A DNA stretch of 43,894 nucleotides, from the NCBI GenBank assembly GCA_016875195.1, contig VGRY01000030.1, positions 1-43,894 of the forward strand, written 5' to 3'. The translations under genes and the position numbers were made by a program. Numbering within the stretch: position 1 is the stretch's first letter; each line of letters starts with the position of its first letter. Below are positions 22,901-30,637 of this stretch, piece by piece. The DNA comes from Deltaproteobacteria bacterium (GTDB lineage Bacteria > Desulfobacterota > BSN033 > UBA1163). The notes below the pieces were generated by a model that saw only the letters and a program-made list of their open reading frames with translations, was not told the origin of the DNA and searched no databases.

Positions 22901-25009
22901 CTGCCCTTTTGCGTCTCTTATAAGTGACACGGATACTTCGCCGAAAACTTTTGTCCCGTCTTTTTTAATCACTTCCCAATCAAAATTCTTTGCGGGTTCT
23001 CCGGTCCTGAATACTTCGTTGAAAGCTTCAAATAACTTTTTTCGGTTCTCCTGGTCCGTATATTGTTGATTCCCCATCCCTAACAATTCGTCTCTGGAGT
23101 AACCCAGCATCCGACACAAAGAATCGTTGAAGAAGGTGAGATCCCCTTGGAGGTCTACCTCGTAATAACCATCTTCAATATTCTCAAGGATGGTTCGATA
23201 TAGTTCTTCCGATTCTCGAAGGGCGTCCTCTGTGCGCTTACGTTTGGTAATGTCCGTATCCGTCCCTCGATATCCGAGGAGGGTTCCGTTGTGATCTAAA
23301 ATCGGTGTGCCGCTTGATTCTAATATAACAGTGTCACCATTTTTGGTAATACATTGATTTACAAAATTATTAAAAGATTCTTTTCTGGAAAAAACTTCAA
23401 ATGAAACCTTTTTTAGTCGTTCCTTTACATCGGGAGGAAAAAAATCGTAAAAATATCTTATTCCAACGATTTCCTCCGCTTTGAAACCAATTATTTTTTC
23501 CACAACAGGATTTGAATAAATGAATAGACCATCTGCATTGAATTCCCAGATCCATTCGCCCGCGGTTTCGGCCACTTGCCTGAAACGTTCCATGCTCTCC
23601 CGAAGGGCTTCCTCCCCTTGCCTGCGTTCGGTGATGTCCCGAACAATACCCCGAAACCCAACAGGTTGACCAGAAGAGTTCTTTATTAAAGAGATAGAGG
23701 ATTCGATATATCGTTTTGTCCCGTCTTTTCTGATAATCTCCCAATCGAATATTTGAGAGGGATTTCCTGTTTGATAAACTTTATTGAAGGCCTGATACAA
23801 TTTTTTCGCATTTCCGCGGTCCGTATATTGGCGGTTATTCATTCCCAGCAATTCATCTTTGGAATATCCAAGAAGTTGGCAGATCGAAACATTGAAGAGG
23901 GTAAAATTGCCGGCAAGATCAACTTCGTAATAACCATCTGCAATATTTTCAAGAATGGAACGATATTTTTCTTCGCTTTCCCTCAGTGCTACGCCGGCCT
24001 GTTTTATTTCATTGTAGAGGAGCGAATTTGCAATAGCGCCGGAGATATGTCGGGTCACTCTTTCTGCAAGATCAAGGTCTTTTTCCTTGTAGATATTGGG
24101 TTGGGTGTGTCGTAAAGACAGGGTGCCTATGAACCGGTCTTTCGATACTAAGGGCACAAATATGAACGACCGAAATCCGGCTTGTAAAGAGGGTAACAAT
24201 CCTGGAAAACGATTTGCCACCTCTTCTATCTCTTCGGCTTGAATGAGGGTGACGGAACGCCTCCGCATGCATTCTTCAACCCCTGAACCCTTTAATGGCA
24301 CGACATCCCCTGCCTGACGTTGCTTGACATCCATCCCAGCCGCATAGGCGATGTTGATGATACTGTGTTGATGGTTGACGAGATTGATAACAATACGCTC
24401 AAAGGGGATAATCTTCTTGACCTCTTCAGCAAAACGTTTATATACCTCATGAATGTCAAGCGAAGAACTGATGATTTGCCCAATTTCGGCCATAATCGCG
24501 CTCTCTTGGGCCAATCGTTTTGGCTCTGCCTCCGCTTGTCTGCGTTCGGTGATATCGACATAGGTGGCCAGGACAGCCGGTTCGCCATTATATTCGATTT
24601 GGGTTCCGGATATTTCAAACCACCCGATATTTCCATCTTTGCGGATTGCACGAACTTCATAATTGGGATGGACCAGTTTTCCTTCCAAACGGTCTTTATA
24701 TCGGTTGAAAAATGATAATCGATCGTCAGGATGGACCAGGTTTTGCGTCTGTTCAATCGTTAAAGAGGTCAGTTCATCAGGTGTATATCCCAGCATCCTG
24801 GAGATCGCAGGATTTGCATAGACGAGGCGAGGGGGGATTCCCTTAGCAATGACAATCCCCTGTAAAGAGGCTTCAACTAATTTTTTATAGAGGCTTCCCG
24901 GTTCCTGGTAAGACTTTTTTGTTTTTGATTTTTTGTTTTTGGCTGATATGTTTACCGGTTTTCTTTTTTTGAGAGTAAGTGATTTAGCCTCTTTTTTCTT
25001 TTTTTCCAT
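19988..25009 (-). CDS. Multi-PAS/GAF hybrid histidine kinase with C-terminal receiver
   Basis: A 1673-residue soluble sensor kinase. After a Lys-rich N-terminus the order is PAS (about 41-157), GAF (165-340), PAS (345-465), PAS (468-590), PAS (595-715), PAS (720-845), PAS (850-970), PAS (975-1095), GAF (1110-1275), HisKA with the phospho-His in [11 protein letters not shown] (about 1300), HATPase (1390-1520, [10 protein letters not shown] and [13 protein letters not shown]), receiver (1550-1670, Asp in [12 protein letters not shown]). The HisKA type (HDFNN) is that of the HisKA/HWE-like hybrid group. No membrane segment, so it senses cytoplasmic cues; several PAS domains may bind heme, flavin or aromatics, which cannot be read here. 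It is the first gene of the leftward regulatory run. The receiver and hybrid kinase downstream are plausible partners. Confidence 0.93.
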   Translation of the reverse strand: MEKKKKEAKSLTLKKRKPVNISAKNKKSKTKKSYQEPGSLYKKLVEASLQGIVIAKGIPPRLVYANPAISRMLGYTPDELTSLTIEQTQNLVHPDDRLSFFNRYKDRLEGKLVHPNYEVRAIRKDGNIGWFEISGTQIEYNGEPAVLATYVDITERRQAEAEPKRLAQESAIMAEIGQIISSSLDIHEVYKRFAEEVKKIIPFERIVINLVNHQHSIINIAYAAGMDVKQRQAGDVVPLKGSGVEECMRRRSVTLIQAEEIEEVANRFPGLLPSLQAGFRSFIFVPLVSKDRFIGTLSLRHTQPNIYKEKDLDLAERVTRHISGAIANSLLYNEIKQAGVALRESEEKYRSILENIADGYYEVDLAGNFTLFNVSICQLLGYSKDELLGMNNRQYTDRGNAKKLYQAFNKVYQTGNPSQIFDWEIIRKDGTKRYIESSISLIKNSSGQPVGFRGIVRDITERRQGEEALRESMERFRQVAETAGEWIWEFNADGLFIYSNPVVEKIIGFKAEEIVGIRYFYDFFPPDVKERLKKVSFEVFSRKESFNNFVNQCITKNGDTVILESSGTPILDHNGTLLGYRGTDTDITKRKRTEDALRESEELYRTILENIEDGYYEVDLQGDLTFFNDSLCRMLGYSRDELLGMGNQQYTDQENRKKLFEAFNEVFRTGEPAKNFDWEVIKKDGTKVFGEVSVSLIRDAKGQPIGFRGIARDITERKRAEEELKRTFSLLNAALESTADGILVVDRQGKIERFNQKFIQMWHIPESILASRDDDQALVFVLNQLKYPEDFLSKVKELYDQPLAESFDLLEFQDGRVFERYSKPQQIGEQIVGRVWSFRDITIRKQAAEALRLSEERYRTLVEESFDGIFFQKGADIIFANNRLHEMLGYEPGELEGRDHWIIYHPDYQALTRERALMRLRGESPPSTYEVKFLRKDGFSFWGEINAKVINYLGEPGIQVWARDISEHKQAEEILRVERERFRSLSENAPFGMVMIDRNGTFNYVNQKFKELFGYDLTDVPDGRTWFRKAYPDPDYRHQAISVWLDDLTSIGSGVKRPRIFKATCKDGSEKIVNFISVVSEEGENLMTCEDITERKRAEEALRKSEEESRKLANENAVIAEIGQIISSSLNIEEVYGRFADEVRKLIPFERVAINLNNLKENTVMIAYELGLDVPERRIGNIFPLSGSLNEYLIKTRSSLLLQTEDGNELVKRFPSLLNTIRVGFRSMLSVPLISKDQVTGVIHFRSLKPNAYSETDVKLAERVGNQIAGAIANSQLFKDRVQAEETLRETEEQLRQSQKMEAVGRLAGGIAHDFNNLLTVIKGYSELSLFGLKDGDLLKENINEIYKASERAANLTRQLLAFSRKQILDFKVLNLNSLIRDLDKMLHRILGEDIELIYKLDENAGKVKTDPGQIEQVILNLAVNARDAMPSGGKLIIGTDRVDVDEIETFAYPDISQGSYIRVSITDTGCGMTPEVKEHLFEPFFTTKAKGKGTGLGLSTVYGIVKQSRGNIYVYSEPGKGTTFHIYLPRVEEDEDRIQKEEDGIYILTGNETILLAEDEQSVRELAARILSERGYLVYSARDGKEALKFVQDHPDRDIHLLLTDVVMPGMSGKELADHLKLSTPQTKVLFISGYTDDAIVHHGVLDKGVNFVQKPFTPEGLARKVREVLDR

Positions 25010-25357
25010 CCGGAAGCCCTTTCAGGAAATTTTGACGATAGAAAGATACAACATGAACAATTAGCAATATTTGTTCCAAAATATTCCAAATTGTCATAAA
25101 AATGCATTTAAGCTTATAACTATTTGGAATTTAATAGATTTTATTTTTAATGTAGAATATAGAAAAGGGGAAAGATTGGGGTAGAGAAATCGGAGAAAGT
25201 GATTAATTTATGACAACTTTGCCAAATAAATGACAATTTTGTACAAAAAGGGAAGATAGATAAAGGAATATTGGAATGGTGGGTGTAGATGTAAAAGGGA
25301 AGAGTAGGACAATTATCAGCGCTTGACTTTGAAGGAACGTTTATTTATAAATAACTC
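25010..25357. other. AT-rich divergent intergenic region
   Basis: This region of 348 bp separates the leftward kinase from the rightward toxin-antitoxin genes and should hold both promoters. A direct repeat ATGACAA-CTTTG / ATGACAA-TTTTG is visible at 25209-25241 and could be a regulator site. The rightward promoter at its end is listed separately. No ORF, hairpin element or RNA gene was recognised in the rest. Confidence 0.5.
25323..25351 (+). promoter_or_regulatory. Sigma-70-like promoter of the toxin-antitoxin module
   Basis: TTGACT (25323-25328) and TATAAA (25346-25351) are separated by exactly 17 bp. The ATG of the first gene begins 7 nt after the -10 box, where transcription would be expected to start, and there is no ribosome binding site between. 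The transcript may be leaderless. Confidence 0.65.
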
Positions 25358-25609
25358 ATGCAAATAACAGAAGAAATAAGAACTTCGTTAAGGCGGGAAT
25401 ACTTGCTCTGCTCAAATGCCATTGCTTTTTATAAAAAAGCAATAAAGGATTTTGAACAAAAATACAATCTCTCTACCCGGGCCTTTTTGAAGAAATTTGA
25501 GGCAGGCGAGATAGGGGATGATGCCGATTATTTCGATTGGCATGCTTTTGCTAAACTTCTTGACCAATGGCAGAAAACTCAATCTGCCATCCGTTCAGCC
25601 ATCCAGTGA
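25358..25609 (+). CDS. Putative antitoxin partner of a TumE-like toxin
   Basis: An 83-residue, mostly helical protein: EEIRTSLRREYLLCSNAIAF, then FEQKYNLSTRAFLKKFEAGEIGDDADYFDWHAF, then a C-terminal helix. The pattern of a helix, a 'FLKKFEAGEIGDD..YFDW' segment and a final helix recurs in small proteins encoded just before DUF6516/TumE toxins. It is not the HTH-type TumA antitoxin. It lies directly upstream of the toxin and its stop overlaps the toxin's likely GTG start. The antitoxin role is inferred from position and size. Transcription is probably from the promoter at 25323. Confidence 0.75.
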   Translation: MQITEEIRTSLRREYLLCSNAIAFYKKAIKDFEQKYNLSTRAFLKKFEAGEIGDDADYFDWHAFAKLLDQWQKTQSAIRSAIQ

Positions 25610-25989
25610 TCAAAAGATTTACCGAAAACATTGATAAAACCATTGCATCTTCTTCAATTGTTCTATCTTCCAATATTCTAAAACACTTCTTTCCGGATGG
25701 AAGAGCGGTTTATATGAAAGGGAATCTTGTATTCGTGGATTCCTCCGTCTTAGAAATCGCTATGTTTGTCAGTGAAACCCATGAGGCCGTAAAAATCGAG
25801 AAATATAGGCTTCATTATATGAAAGGTAACGGACAGATGCTGTTCCGTTATGATAATGCTCCTCATCATCCGGAGATAGCTTCTTACCCCCACCACAAGC
25901 ACACTCCCGACAACGTCATACCCTCAACGGAGACTTCCCTTAAAGATGTCCTGAAAGAAATAAGCGCCATCATCATTGGGAAACCTTAA
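25606..25989 (+). CDS. TumE-family (DUF6516) toxin
   Basis: A small protein of the TumE toxin family. The conserved core is YRLHYMKGNGQMLFRYDNAP followed by HHPEIASYPHHKH; the Arg, Asp and His residues of this motif define the family and are likely catalytic. The N-terminal part has the usual SNILKHFFPDGRAVYMKGNL strands. I choose GTG at 25606 (127 residues) because it overlaps the antitoxin stop as GTGA. ATG at 25567 also opens the frame but would overlap the antitoxin by 43 nt. Toxicity is known for relatives, not shown here. A hairpin with a T-run follows the stop. Confidence 0.8.
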   Translation: MIKRFTENIDKTIASSSIVLSSNILKHFFPDGRAVYMKGNLVFVDSSVLEIAMFVSETHEAVKIEKYRLHYMKGNGQMLFRYDNAPHHPEIASYPHHKHTPDNVIPSTETSLKDVLKEISAIIIGKP

Positions 25990-26005
25990 CCCATAAAGGG
26001 TTTTT
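25988..26005 (+). terminator. Possible weak intrinsic terminator
   Basis: AACCC (25988-25992) and GGGTT (25998-26002) form a 5-bp stem followed by a run of T to 26005. It overlaps the end of the toxin gene and separates it from the convergent molybdenum hydroxylase gene. The short stem makes it uncertain. Confidence 0.35.
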
Positions 26006-26038
26006 ACGAGTCCATTATTCCAATATTCCACTATTTCA

Positions 26039-28339
26039 TCATTTTGTAGGGGCTTTTTCTTTCAAGGCTGCAAGCACCTTCTCAGGAGTAATCGGGAGCT
26101 CTTTGATCCTGACTCCCACAGCATCATAAATGGCGTTGGCAATGGCTGGTGCTGTGGGGACCAGACCTGGCTCACCGATGCCTTTAGCGCCAAAAGGCCC
26201 AAACTGATCATCCGTCTCGACCACAATGGGCTCAATATTTGGAACATCCTTTGCTGTCAGCATCTTGTAATCGAGGAAATTGGGATTGACCACTTTTCCA
26301 TTTTGCAGAATGAGCTTTTCGGTTAACGCATAACCGATTCCCATGGTTGCCCCTCCGTAAACCTGGCCTTCAAGGAGCATGGGGTTGATTGCCCGGCCCA
26401 CATCATGAGCAGCGATATATTTCAGTATTTTGACCTGCCCCGTCTCTTTATCCACTTCAACCTCAACACCATGTGTCCCGTAAGCATAGGTGACTGAAAG
26501 ATTTCCCTTGAATTCCCTATCGAGGTTTTCATTGGGTGGATCGTAAAAATGTTCCGCCATGACCATTTTTCCGCCTGCGGCATAATGGGCTGCCCTCAAT
26601 ATTTTCCCCAATGGGGATTTCTTCTCAGGATCACTTTTTGAGAAGATGGTCCGATCCCGTATATCCAGGTTTTCAGGGCTTTCACCGAGAGATTTTGCTG
26701 CTACCTCAAGAAGCTGGTCTTTCACTTTTTTTGCGGCTCCTCTTGCTGAATTTCCAGCAACAAAGGTTGTCCGGCTGGCATGAGCTCCTACATCCCAGGG
26801 GCAGATGTCGGTATCCGTATGGGTGACGACCACATCCTCTGTCTTTACCCCAAGCTCTTCGGCAACGATCTGGGCAATGACCGTATCCGAACCCTGTCCC
26901 ATATCCGTAGCGCCAGTGATCACATTGACCGTTCCGAAATCATCGATCTTAATAATTGTCCCACAGCCATCGGATTTATAGACCCGGGCGCCTCCGCCCA
27001 CATGGATCATGGAAGCCATACCGATTCCTCTTCCCTCCCTTTTTCCCCGATTCTGTCGCCAGTCTAACTTCTGTGCCACGACATCAATACATTCCCTCAA
27101 ACCGCAGGTGTTGATTTTAAATTTCTGAGGGGTGACTTCCCCTGGCGTATTGGCATTTCTCATCCTGAAATCGAGAGGATCGATCCCGGCCATTTCAGCG
27201 AGAATATCGATCTGGGAGTCGATCGCGAATGTGGCCTGGGGGTTCCCATATCCTCTCATGGCCTGAGAGTAAGTGTTATTCGTGTAAACGCATTTCGCCA
27301 CATATCGAACGTTGGGTACTTTATAGAGGGAGGAGATGGGCATCATCATGACCGAAGGTGTGGTCGCTCCCCAGGAAGTGTAGGCGCCATTGTCAAGCGT
27401 CATTCGGATGTCCCGGAAAGTCAGTTTCCCGTCTTTCGTGCACCCCTGAGCAATGTCTATGATGGCGGGTTGTCTGGGTGAGGTGGCAAAAAACTCTTCC
27501 TCACGGCTGAAGATGATCTTGACGGGTTTGCGTGTCCGGTGGGCTAAAAGGATGGCAATATATTCGTAGGCATAAGTGTCGAGTTTGCTTCCGAATCCTC
27601 CCCCAATCATCGCTTTAATGACACGGACTTTTTTCCCCTGTAATCCTATCGTGGAGAGAGCATCGAGATAGTCTTTCTGTGCGAGGGAAGGAATCTGTGT
27701 GTTGCTGTATATTGTTAGATTATTCTTAAGGTCAAACTGTGCCACACATCCGCTTGTCCCCAGACAACAGTGAGCAACCCAGGTCACTTTGAAACGGTCC
27801 TGTGCCACGTAGGTCGAGTTCTTGCGCGCCTCATCCACATCTCCGGCGATCAACCTCCAGGGAAAATTAAGCACATTGGTCGGTTTTTTCTCCTTTCCAC
27901 CTACATGCTCTTCGTGGATGAGGGGAGCTCCTTCTTTCATTGCCTCTTCAGGGTCAAATATGGCTGGAAGGATTTCGTACTCAACCTTGATGAGATTGAT
28001 GGCCTCCTCGGCAATATCCGGATCAATTGCTGCGACAGCCGCAACCTCGTCTCGGTAAGAGCAGACCTTGTTGGCCTTGAGGGGGGTGTTATCCTTATAG
28101 ACCCCGAATTTAATGGAAGGTATGTTATAGCCTGTTAAAACGGCTTTCACCCCGGGAAGCTTCTCTGCCTCAGAGGTATCTATCCTTAATATTTTTGCAT
28201 GAGGATGGTGACTGTAAAGGATCTTTCCGTAAAGCATTCCTGGCAGCTTGAGGTCGTGGATATAGATTGCCTTTCCTGTAACCTTCTCCTCTGCATCCAT
28301 CTTCGGAATCCGCTTCCCGATATTAATGAAGTCTGGCAT
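26039..28339 (-). CDS. Xanthine-oxidase-family molybdenum-binding subunit
   Basis: A 766-residue catalytic subunit of a molybdopterin hydroxylase. The N-terminal Ald_Xan_dh domain (about 15-125) begins GKRIPKMDAEEKVTGKAIYI. The Mo-binding domains show GGGFGSKLD, MRGYGNPQATFA, TGATDMGQGSDT and the catalytic-type Glu in AKGIGEPG (about 721). The enzyme uses water-derived oxygen to hydroxylate, or the reverse, a substrate carbon. Substrate is unknown: relatives act on purines, aldehydes, N-heterocycles and 4-hydroxybenzoyl-CoA. The FeS and FAD subunits are upstream, but a four-helix-bundle element separates this gene from the FeS gene. Nearby CoA ligases make an aromatic or acyl-CoA substrate possible but unproven. 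Confidence 0.9.
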   Translation of the reverse strand: MPDFINIGKRIPKMDAEEKVTGKAIYIHDLKLPGMLYGKILYSHHPHAKILRIDTSEAEKLPGVKAVLTGYNIPSIKFGVYKDNTPLKANKVCSYRDEVAAVAAIDPDIAEEAINLIKVEYEILPAIFDPEEAMKEGAPLIHEEHVGGKEKKPTNVLNFPWRLIAGDVDEARKNSTYVAQDRFKVTWVAHCCLGTSGCVAQFDLKNNLTIYSNTQIPSLAQKDYLDALSTIGLQGKKVRVIKAMIGGGFGSKLDTYAYEYIAILLAHRTRKPVKIIFSREEEFFATSPRQPAIIDIAQGCTKDGKLTFRDIRMTLDNGAYTSWGATTPSVMMMPISSLYKVPNVRYVAKCVYTNNTYSQAMRGYGNPQATFAIDSQIDILAEMAGIDPLDFRMRNANTPGEVTPQKFKINTCGLRECIDVVAQKLDWRQNRGKREGRGIGMASMIHVGGGARVYKSDGCGTIIKIDDFGTVNVITGATDMGQGSDTVIAQIVAEELGVKTEDVVVTHTDTDICPWDVGAHASRTTFVAGNSARGAAKKVKDQLLEVAAKSLGESPENLDIRDRTIFSKSDPEKKSPLGKILRAAHYAAGGKMVMAEHFYDPPNENLDREFKGNLSVTYAYGTHGVEVEVDKETGQVKILKYIAAHDVGRAINPMLLEGQVYGGATMGIGYALTEKLILQNGKVVNPNFLDYKMLTAKDVPNIEPIVVETDDQFGPFGAKGIGEPGLVPTAPAIANAIYDAVGVRIKELPITPEKVLAALKEKAPTK

Positions 28340-28355
28340 CTTAACCTCCGGTTAT

Positions 28356-28830
28356 CAAATCCGAAATTCGAATATCGAAATCCGAAACAAATTCGAAATT
28401 CAAATGACCAAATTTTCGAAACACTATTCGCTCTTTCTTAGAATGGACCCAAAGATATTCATTAATTCTGAAGCCTCATTCTCTAATATCTTGCGTTCAT
28501 TTTCTAAATCCGCCTCATCAACAGTATCTATTAATCTCAACCAATACCGGCTTTCTTTAGCTTCTTTCCTGCAAATCTTTATCCTCACAATAAAATCCTT
28601 CTTACTTAGGGCCTCATTCGCTTCAATATAATTAGCTCCAACAGAACCGGACGCCTTGATCAGTTGTTTTCCATCTTCAATATTTGCAGTTGTTTTAAAT
28701 AGTTTTTTTACAAAAGCCCTAGCCGATTTTGCAAATCTTAATGTTCGTTCCTCTAAATCATATGTTTTTAAGTTTTGAGTTTCGGTCATTTGAAATTGTT
28801 TCGAATTTCGGATTTCGTGCTTCGAATTTA
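28356..28830. mobile_element. Inverted-arm element carrying an intact four-helix-bundle gene
   Basis: The left arm (28356-28424) and right arm (28776-28830) are approximate reverse complements built of CGAAATTCGAA, ATCCGAAAC and CAAATGACC units. The loop is exactly the four-helix-bundle ORF: its ATG lies in the AAATGACC motif of one arm and its TAG abuts the TTCGAAACAC of the other. A nearly identical pair of arms with no gene stands at 38737-38880. Confidence 0.8.
28424..28789 (-). CDS. Four-helix-bundle protein (S23/IVS, Avd-like family)
   Basis: A 121-residue all-helical protein of the TIGR02436 family: DLEERTLRFAKSARAFVKKL, then IKASGSVGANYIEANEALSK, with the family-typical 'GSVGANYIEA' turn, KKDFIVRIKICRKEAKESRYWL and a last helix. 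Relatives are encoded inside 23S rRNA intervening sequences, as Avd next to diversity-generating retroelements, or alone; no reverse transcriptase or rRNA is in this window. The ORF occupies the loop between inverted repeat arms and has no clear ribosome binding site; it may depend on readthrough from the FeS gene upstream. Its insertion separates two subunits of one enzyme without damaging either. Function unknown. Confidence 0.88.
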   Translation of the reverse strand: MTETQNLKTYDLEERTLRFAKSARAFVKKLFKTTANIEDGKQLIKASGSVGANYIEANEALSKKDFIVRIKICRKEAKESRYWLRLIDTVDEADLENERKILENEASELMNIFGSILRKSE

Positions 28831-29295
28831 TGCCTTTCCACTGGCTGCTTTAATGGCCTGGATGATCTGTAGATAGCCCGTACAGCGGCATAGATTTCCA
28901 GCAATTCCATGACGAATCTCTTCCTCTGTAGGTTTCTTATTTTCATCGAGAAGAGCTTTCGCAGAAAGAACCATTCCAGGAGTACAAAAACCACACTGGA
29001 TCGCTCCGTATTCAATGAAAGCCTTCTGGATGGAATGCAGGTTGCCCTGGGTATCGGTCAGACCCTCGATCGTCGTGACGTTTTTCCCCTCAGTTTCGAG
29101 GGCAGGGTAGATGCAGGAGTTGACTGTTTTCCCATCGATGAGGACCGTGCAGGCTCCACATTCACCCATCCCGCATCCTTCTTTGGTGCCGGTGAGCTCC
29201 AGTTTATCCCTAAGGACTTGCAACAGAGTGAGATGAGGTTCAATCTCCACCTCGGTTAATTCCCCATTTAGAACAAAACTAATAGTTTTTTTCAT
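28828..29295 (-). CDS. Xanthine-oxidase-family [2Fe-2S] subunit
   Basis: A 155-residue iron-sulfur subunit that passes electrons between the Mo centre and FAD. The N-terminal plant-ferredoxin-type cluster uses the Cys of EGCGMGECGAC and a later Cys in VNSCIYPA. The C-terminal cluster uses CGFC (in IQCGFCTPGMVL) and CRC (in GNLCRCTGYL). All eight expected cysteines are present and the length is normal. It is downstream of the FAD-subunit gene across a 319-bp repeat-rich gap, and upstream of the four-helix-bundle element and the Mo-subunit gene. A good ribosome binding site (GGAGAATCCGAG) precedes the ATG. Confidence 0.94.
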   Translation of the reverse strand: MKKTISFVLNGELTEVEIEPHLTLLQVLRDKLELTGTKEGCGMGECGACTVLIDGKTVNSCIYPALETEGKNVTTIEGLTDTQGNLHSIQKAFIEYGAIQCGFCTPGMVLSAKALLDENKKPTEEEIRHGIAGNLCRCTGYLQIIQAIKAASGKA

Positions 29296-29400
29296 CTCGG
29301 ATTCTCCTTTAGCCCTTAACTAAATTCCAATAACCGTAACACGTTAGCCTTTTGAAAAGAAGGAGTTTTTGAGCCAGTTGGTTCAAAGAATCATCATAAA

Positions 29401-29475
29401 ATCCCCCTTAATCCCCCTTTGCTAAAGGGGGAAATGTTTCTCCTCCCTTTGGAAAAGGGAGGTTGGGAGGGATTT
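29401..29475. repeat. Two C-rich/G-rich palindromes between FAD and FeS subunit genes
   Basis: CCCCCTTTGCTAAAGGGGG and CTCCCTTTGGAAAAGGGAG stand in a row. The stretch 29453-29475 is an exact opposite-strand match to 13597-13619. Together with the next repeat this fills the 319-bp gap 29296-29614; no gene is seen in it. Confidence 0.8.
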
Positions 29476-29505
29476 TACAAAGATTTTCAAACAGCTAAAG
29501 TGATA

Positions 29506-29613
29506 CCAATAACCAAATTCCAAGATCCAAATAATAATCAATCACCAAACCCCAAATGACCAAACTAAATTTGGTCATTGGTTATTGGTGCTTGGTGTTT
29601 GGTTATTATTATC
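29506..29613. repeat. Inverted arms of ACCAAAT-type units, loop collapsed
   Basis: The left arm has units CCAATAACCAAATTCCAAG and CACCAAACCCC. The right arm is its approximate reverse complement (TTGGTTATTGGTGC, TTGGTGTTTGG). The arms meet at a perfect 10-bp stem, AATGACCAAA (29555-29564) with TTTGGTCATT (29570-29579), and only 5 nt between. The right arm runs up to the stop of the FAD-subunit gene. Confidence 0.8.
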
Positions 29614-29614
29614 G

Positions 29615-30586
29615 TTACCACAGCCTCACCGGAAACACTGTCTCTTCTGGCACCAGTATCCTTTCGATACACCTCATCGCCATTCGTTTTACCAGGACCT
29701 TGATCATATCCCTTCGATACCAGGCTTCTCCACGAATGCTATCACGTGGCTGAGCTTCTTGGGCGGCGGTTTCTGCCACTTTACCTAAGAGTTCATCACT
29801 GATCTTCTTACCTCTCAGAAGATTCTCTGCCTTTGTTGCTCTCATCGGGGTCGGAGCGGCTACTCCCAGAGCGATCCGAACTTCTTTGCAGAACACTTCA
29901 TCTCCCTCAAGAGAATGGAGTACGGTGGAGATCGGTGAGGCTGTGCAGAGAAGATCAGAACAAGTCACAGTTGCCTTATCCAGTGAGAGTAGCACCGCGA
30001 CGCCAAGAATAGGAAGATCGAGCGCTCCTCTTCTCTGAAGTTTCCAGTAGGCAGAACCTGTATTGGGAAGAGGTTTCGGAATAAAGATATCAGTAAGAAT
30101 CTCATTCTTCTCCAAAACCGTTTCTCCCGGCGCTGTGAAGAATTGTTCGATGGAAATCGTCCTTTCAGCCTTTGAGCCCTTCAGCTTGAGCTGTGCGCCC
30201 AGTGCAAGAAGAGGGGCGGCGGTATCTGCGGAGGGAGCGGCAGTCACGATATTCCCTCCGATCGTGGCCACATTCCGGATCTGTACAGAGCCAAGCACAT
30301 CTGCAGCATCCGTCAGGGCGGAAAATTTTTCCCGGATCAATCCCGACTTCTCGATCGTTCGGTGAGTGACCATCGGGCCAATTTTGAGTTCTCCATTATA
30401 CTCAATGCGATCGAGGTTGGGAATGTCTTGGAGGGAAATGAGGACGTCAGGTGACAATTCCTTCTGTTTGATCATGACGATGACGTCGGTTCCACCTGCA
30501 ATGAGCTTTGCCTTTCCTCCATATTGATTTAAGAGGGCAAGAGCTTCATCGAGGGTTTTGGGTTTGAAGTAGTCAACCTTTTTCAT
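29615..30586 (-). CDS. Xanthine-oxidase-family FAD-binding subunit
   Basis: A 323-residue FAD subunit of the molybdenum hydroxylase. The FAD-binding PCMH part has the signatures AKLIAGGTDVIVMIK (about 26-40) and IRNVATIGGNIVTAAPSADT (about 102-121). The C-terminal CO-dehydrogenase flavoprotein domain follows from about 170. The Cys-rich loop that holds the extra [4Fe-4S] cluster in the beta subunit of 4-hydroxybenzoyl-CoA reductase is absent; the few Cys present lie elsewhere. This argues against that enzyme despite the neighbourhood. The gene starts 51 nt after the TRAP large-subunit stop, so the transporter and enzyme are probably one transcript. Confidence 0.92.
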   Translation of the reverse strand: MKKVDYFKPKTLDEALALLNQYGGKAKLIAGGTDVIVMIKQKELSPDVLISLQDIPNLDRIEYNGELKIGPMVTHRTIEKSGLIREKFSALTDAADVLGSVQIRNVATIGGNIVTAAPSADTAAPLLALGAQLKLKGSKAERTISIEQFFTAPGETVLEKNEILTDIFIPKPLPNTGSAYWKLQRRGALDLPILGVAVLLSLDKATVTCSDLLCTASPISTVLHSLEGDEVFCKEVRIALGVAAPTPMRATKAENLLRGKKISDELLGKVAETAAQEAQPRDSIRGEAWYRRDMIKVLVKRMAMRCIERILVPEETVFPVRLW

Positions 30587-30637
30587 TTAAGCCTCCCGTT
30601 AAGGAACCCCTGCGCTTCCTTAAAAGTGCAGGGTAAA

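Noticed and set aside
28424-28789. Avd protein of a diversity-generating retroelement
   Set aside because: The fold family is related, but no reverse transcriptase, template repeat or variable target gene is present in the window.
28424-28789. 23S rRNA intervening-sequence protein in its rRNA context
   Set aside because: The flanks are protein-coding genes of a molybdenum enzyme; no rRNA sequence was seen.
26039-30586. 4-hydroxybenzoyl-CoA reductase (HcrABC)
   Set aside because: The neighbourhood suggests it, but the FAD subunit lacks the four-Cys loop for the extra [4Fe-4S] cluster and the Mo subunit has no feature I can tie to that substrate.
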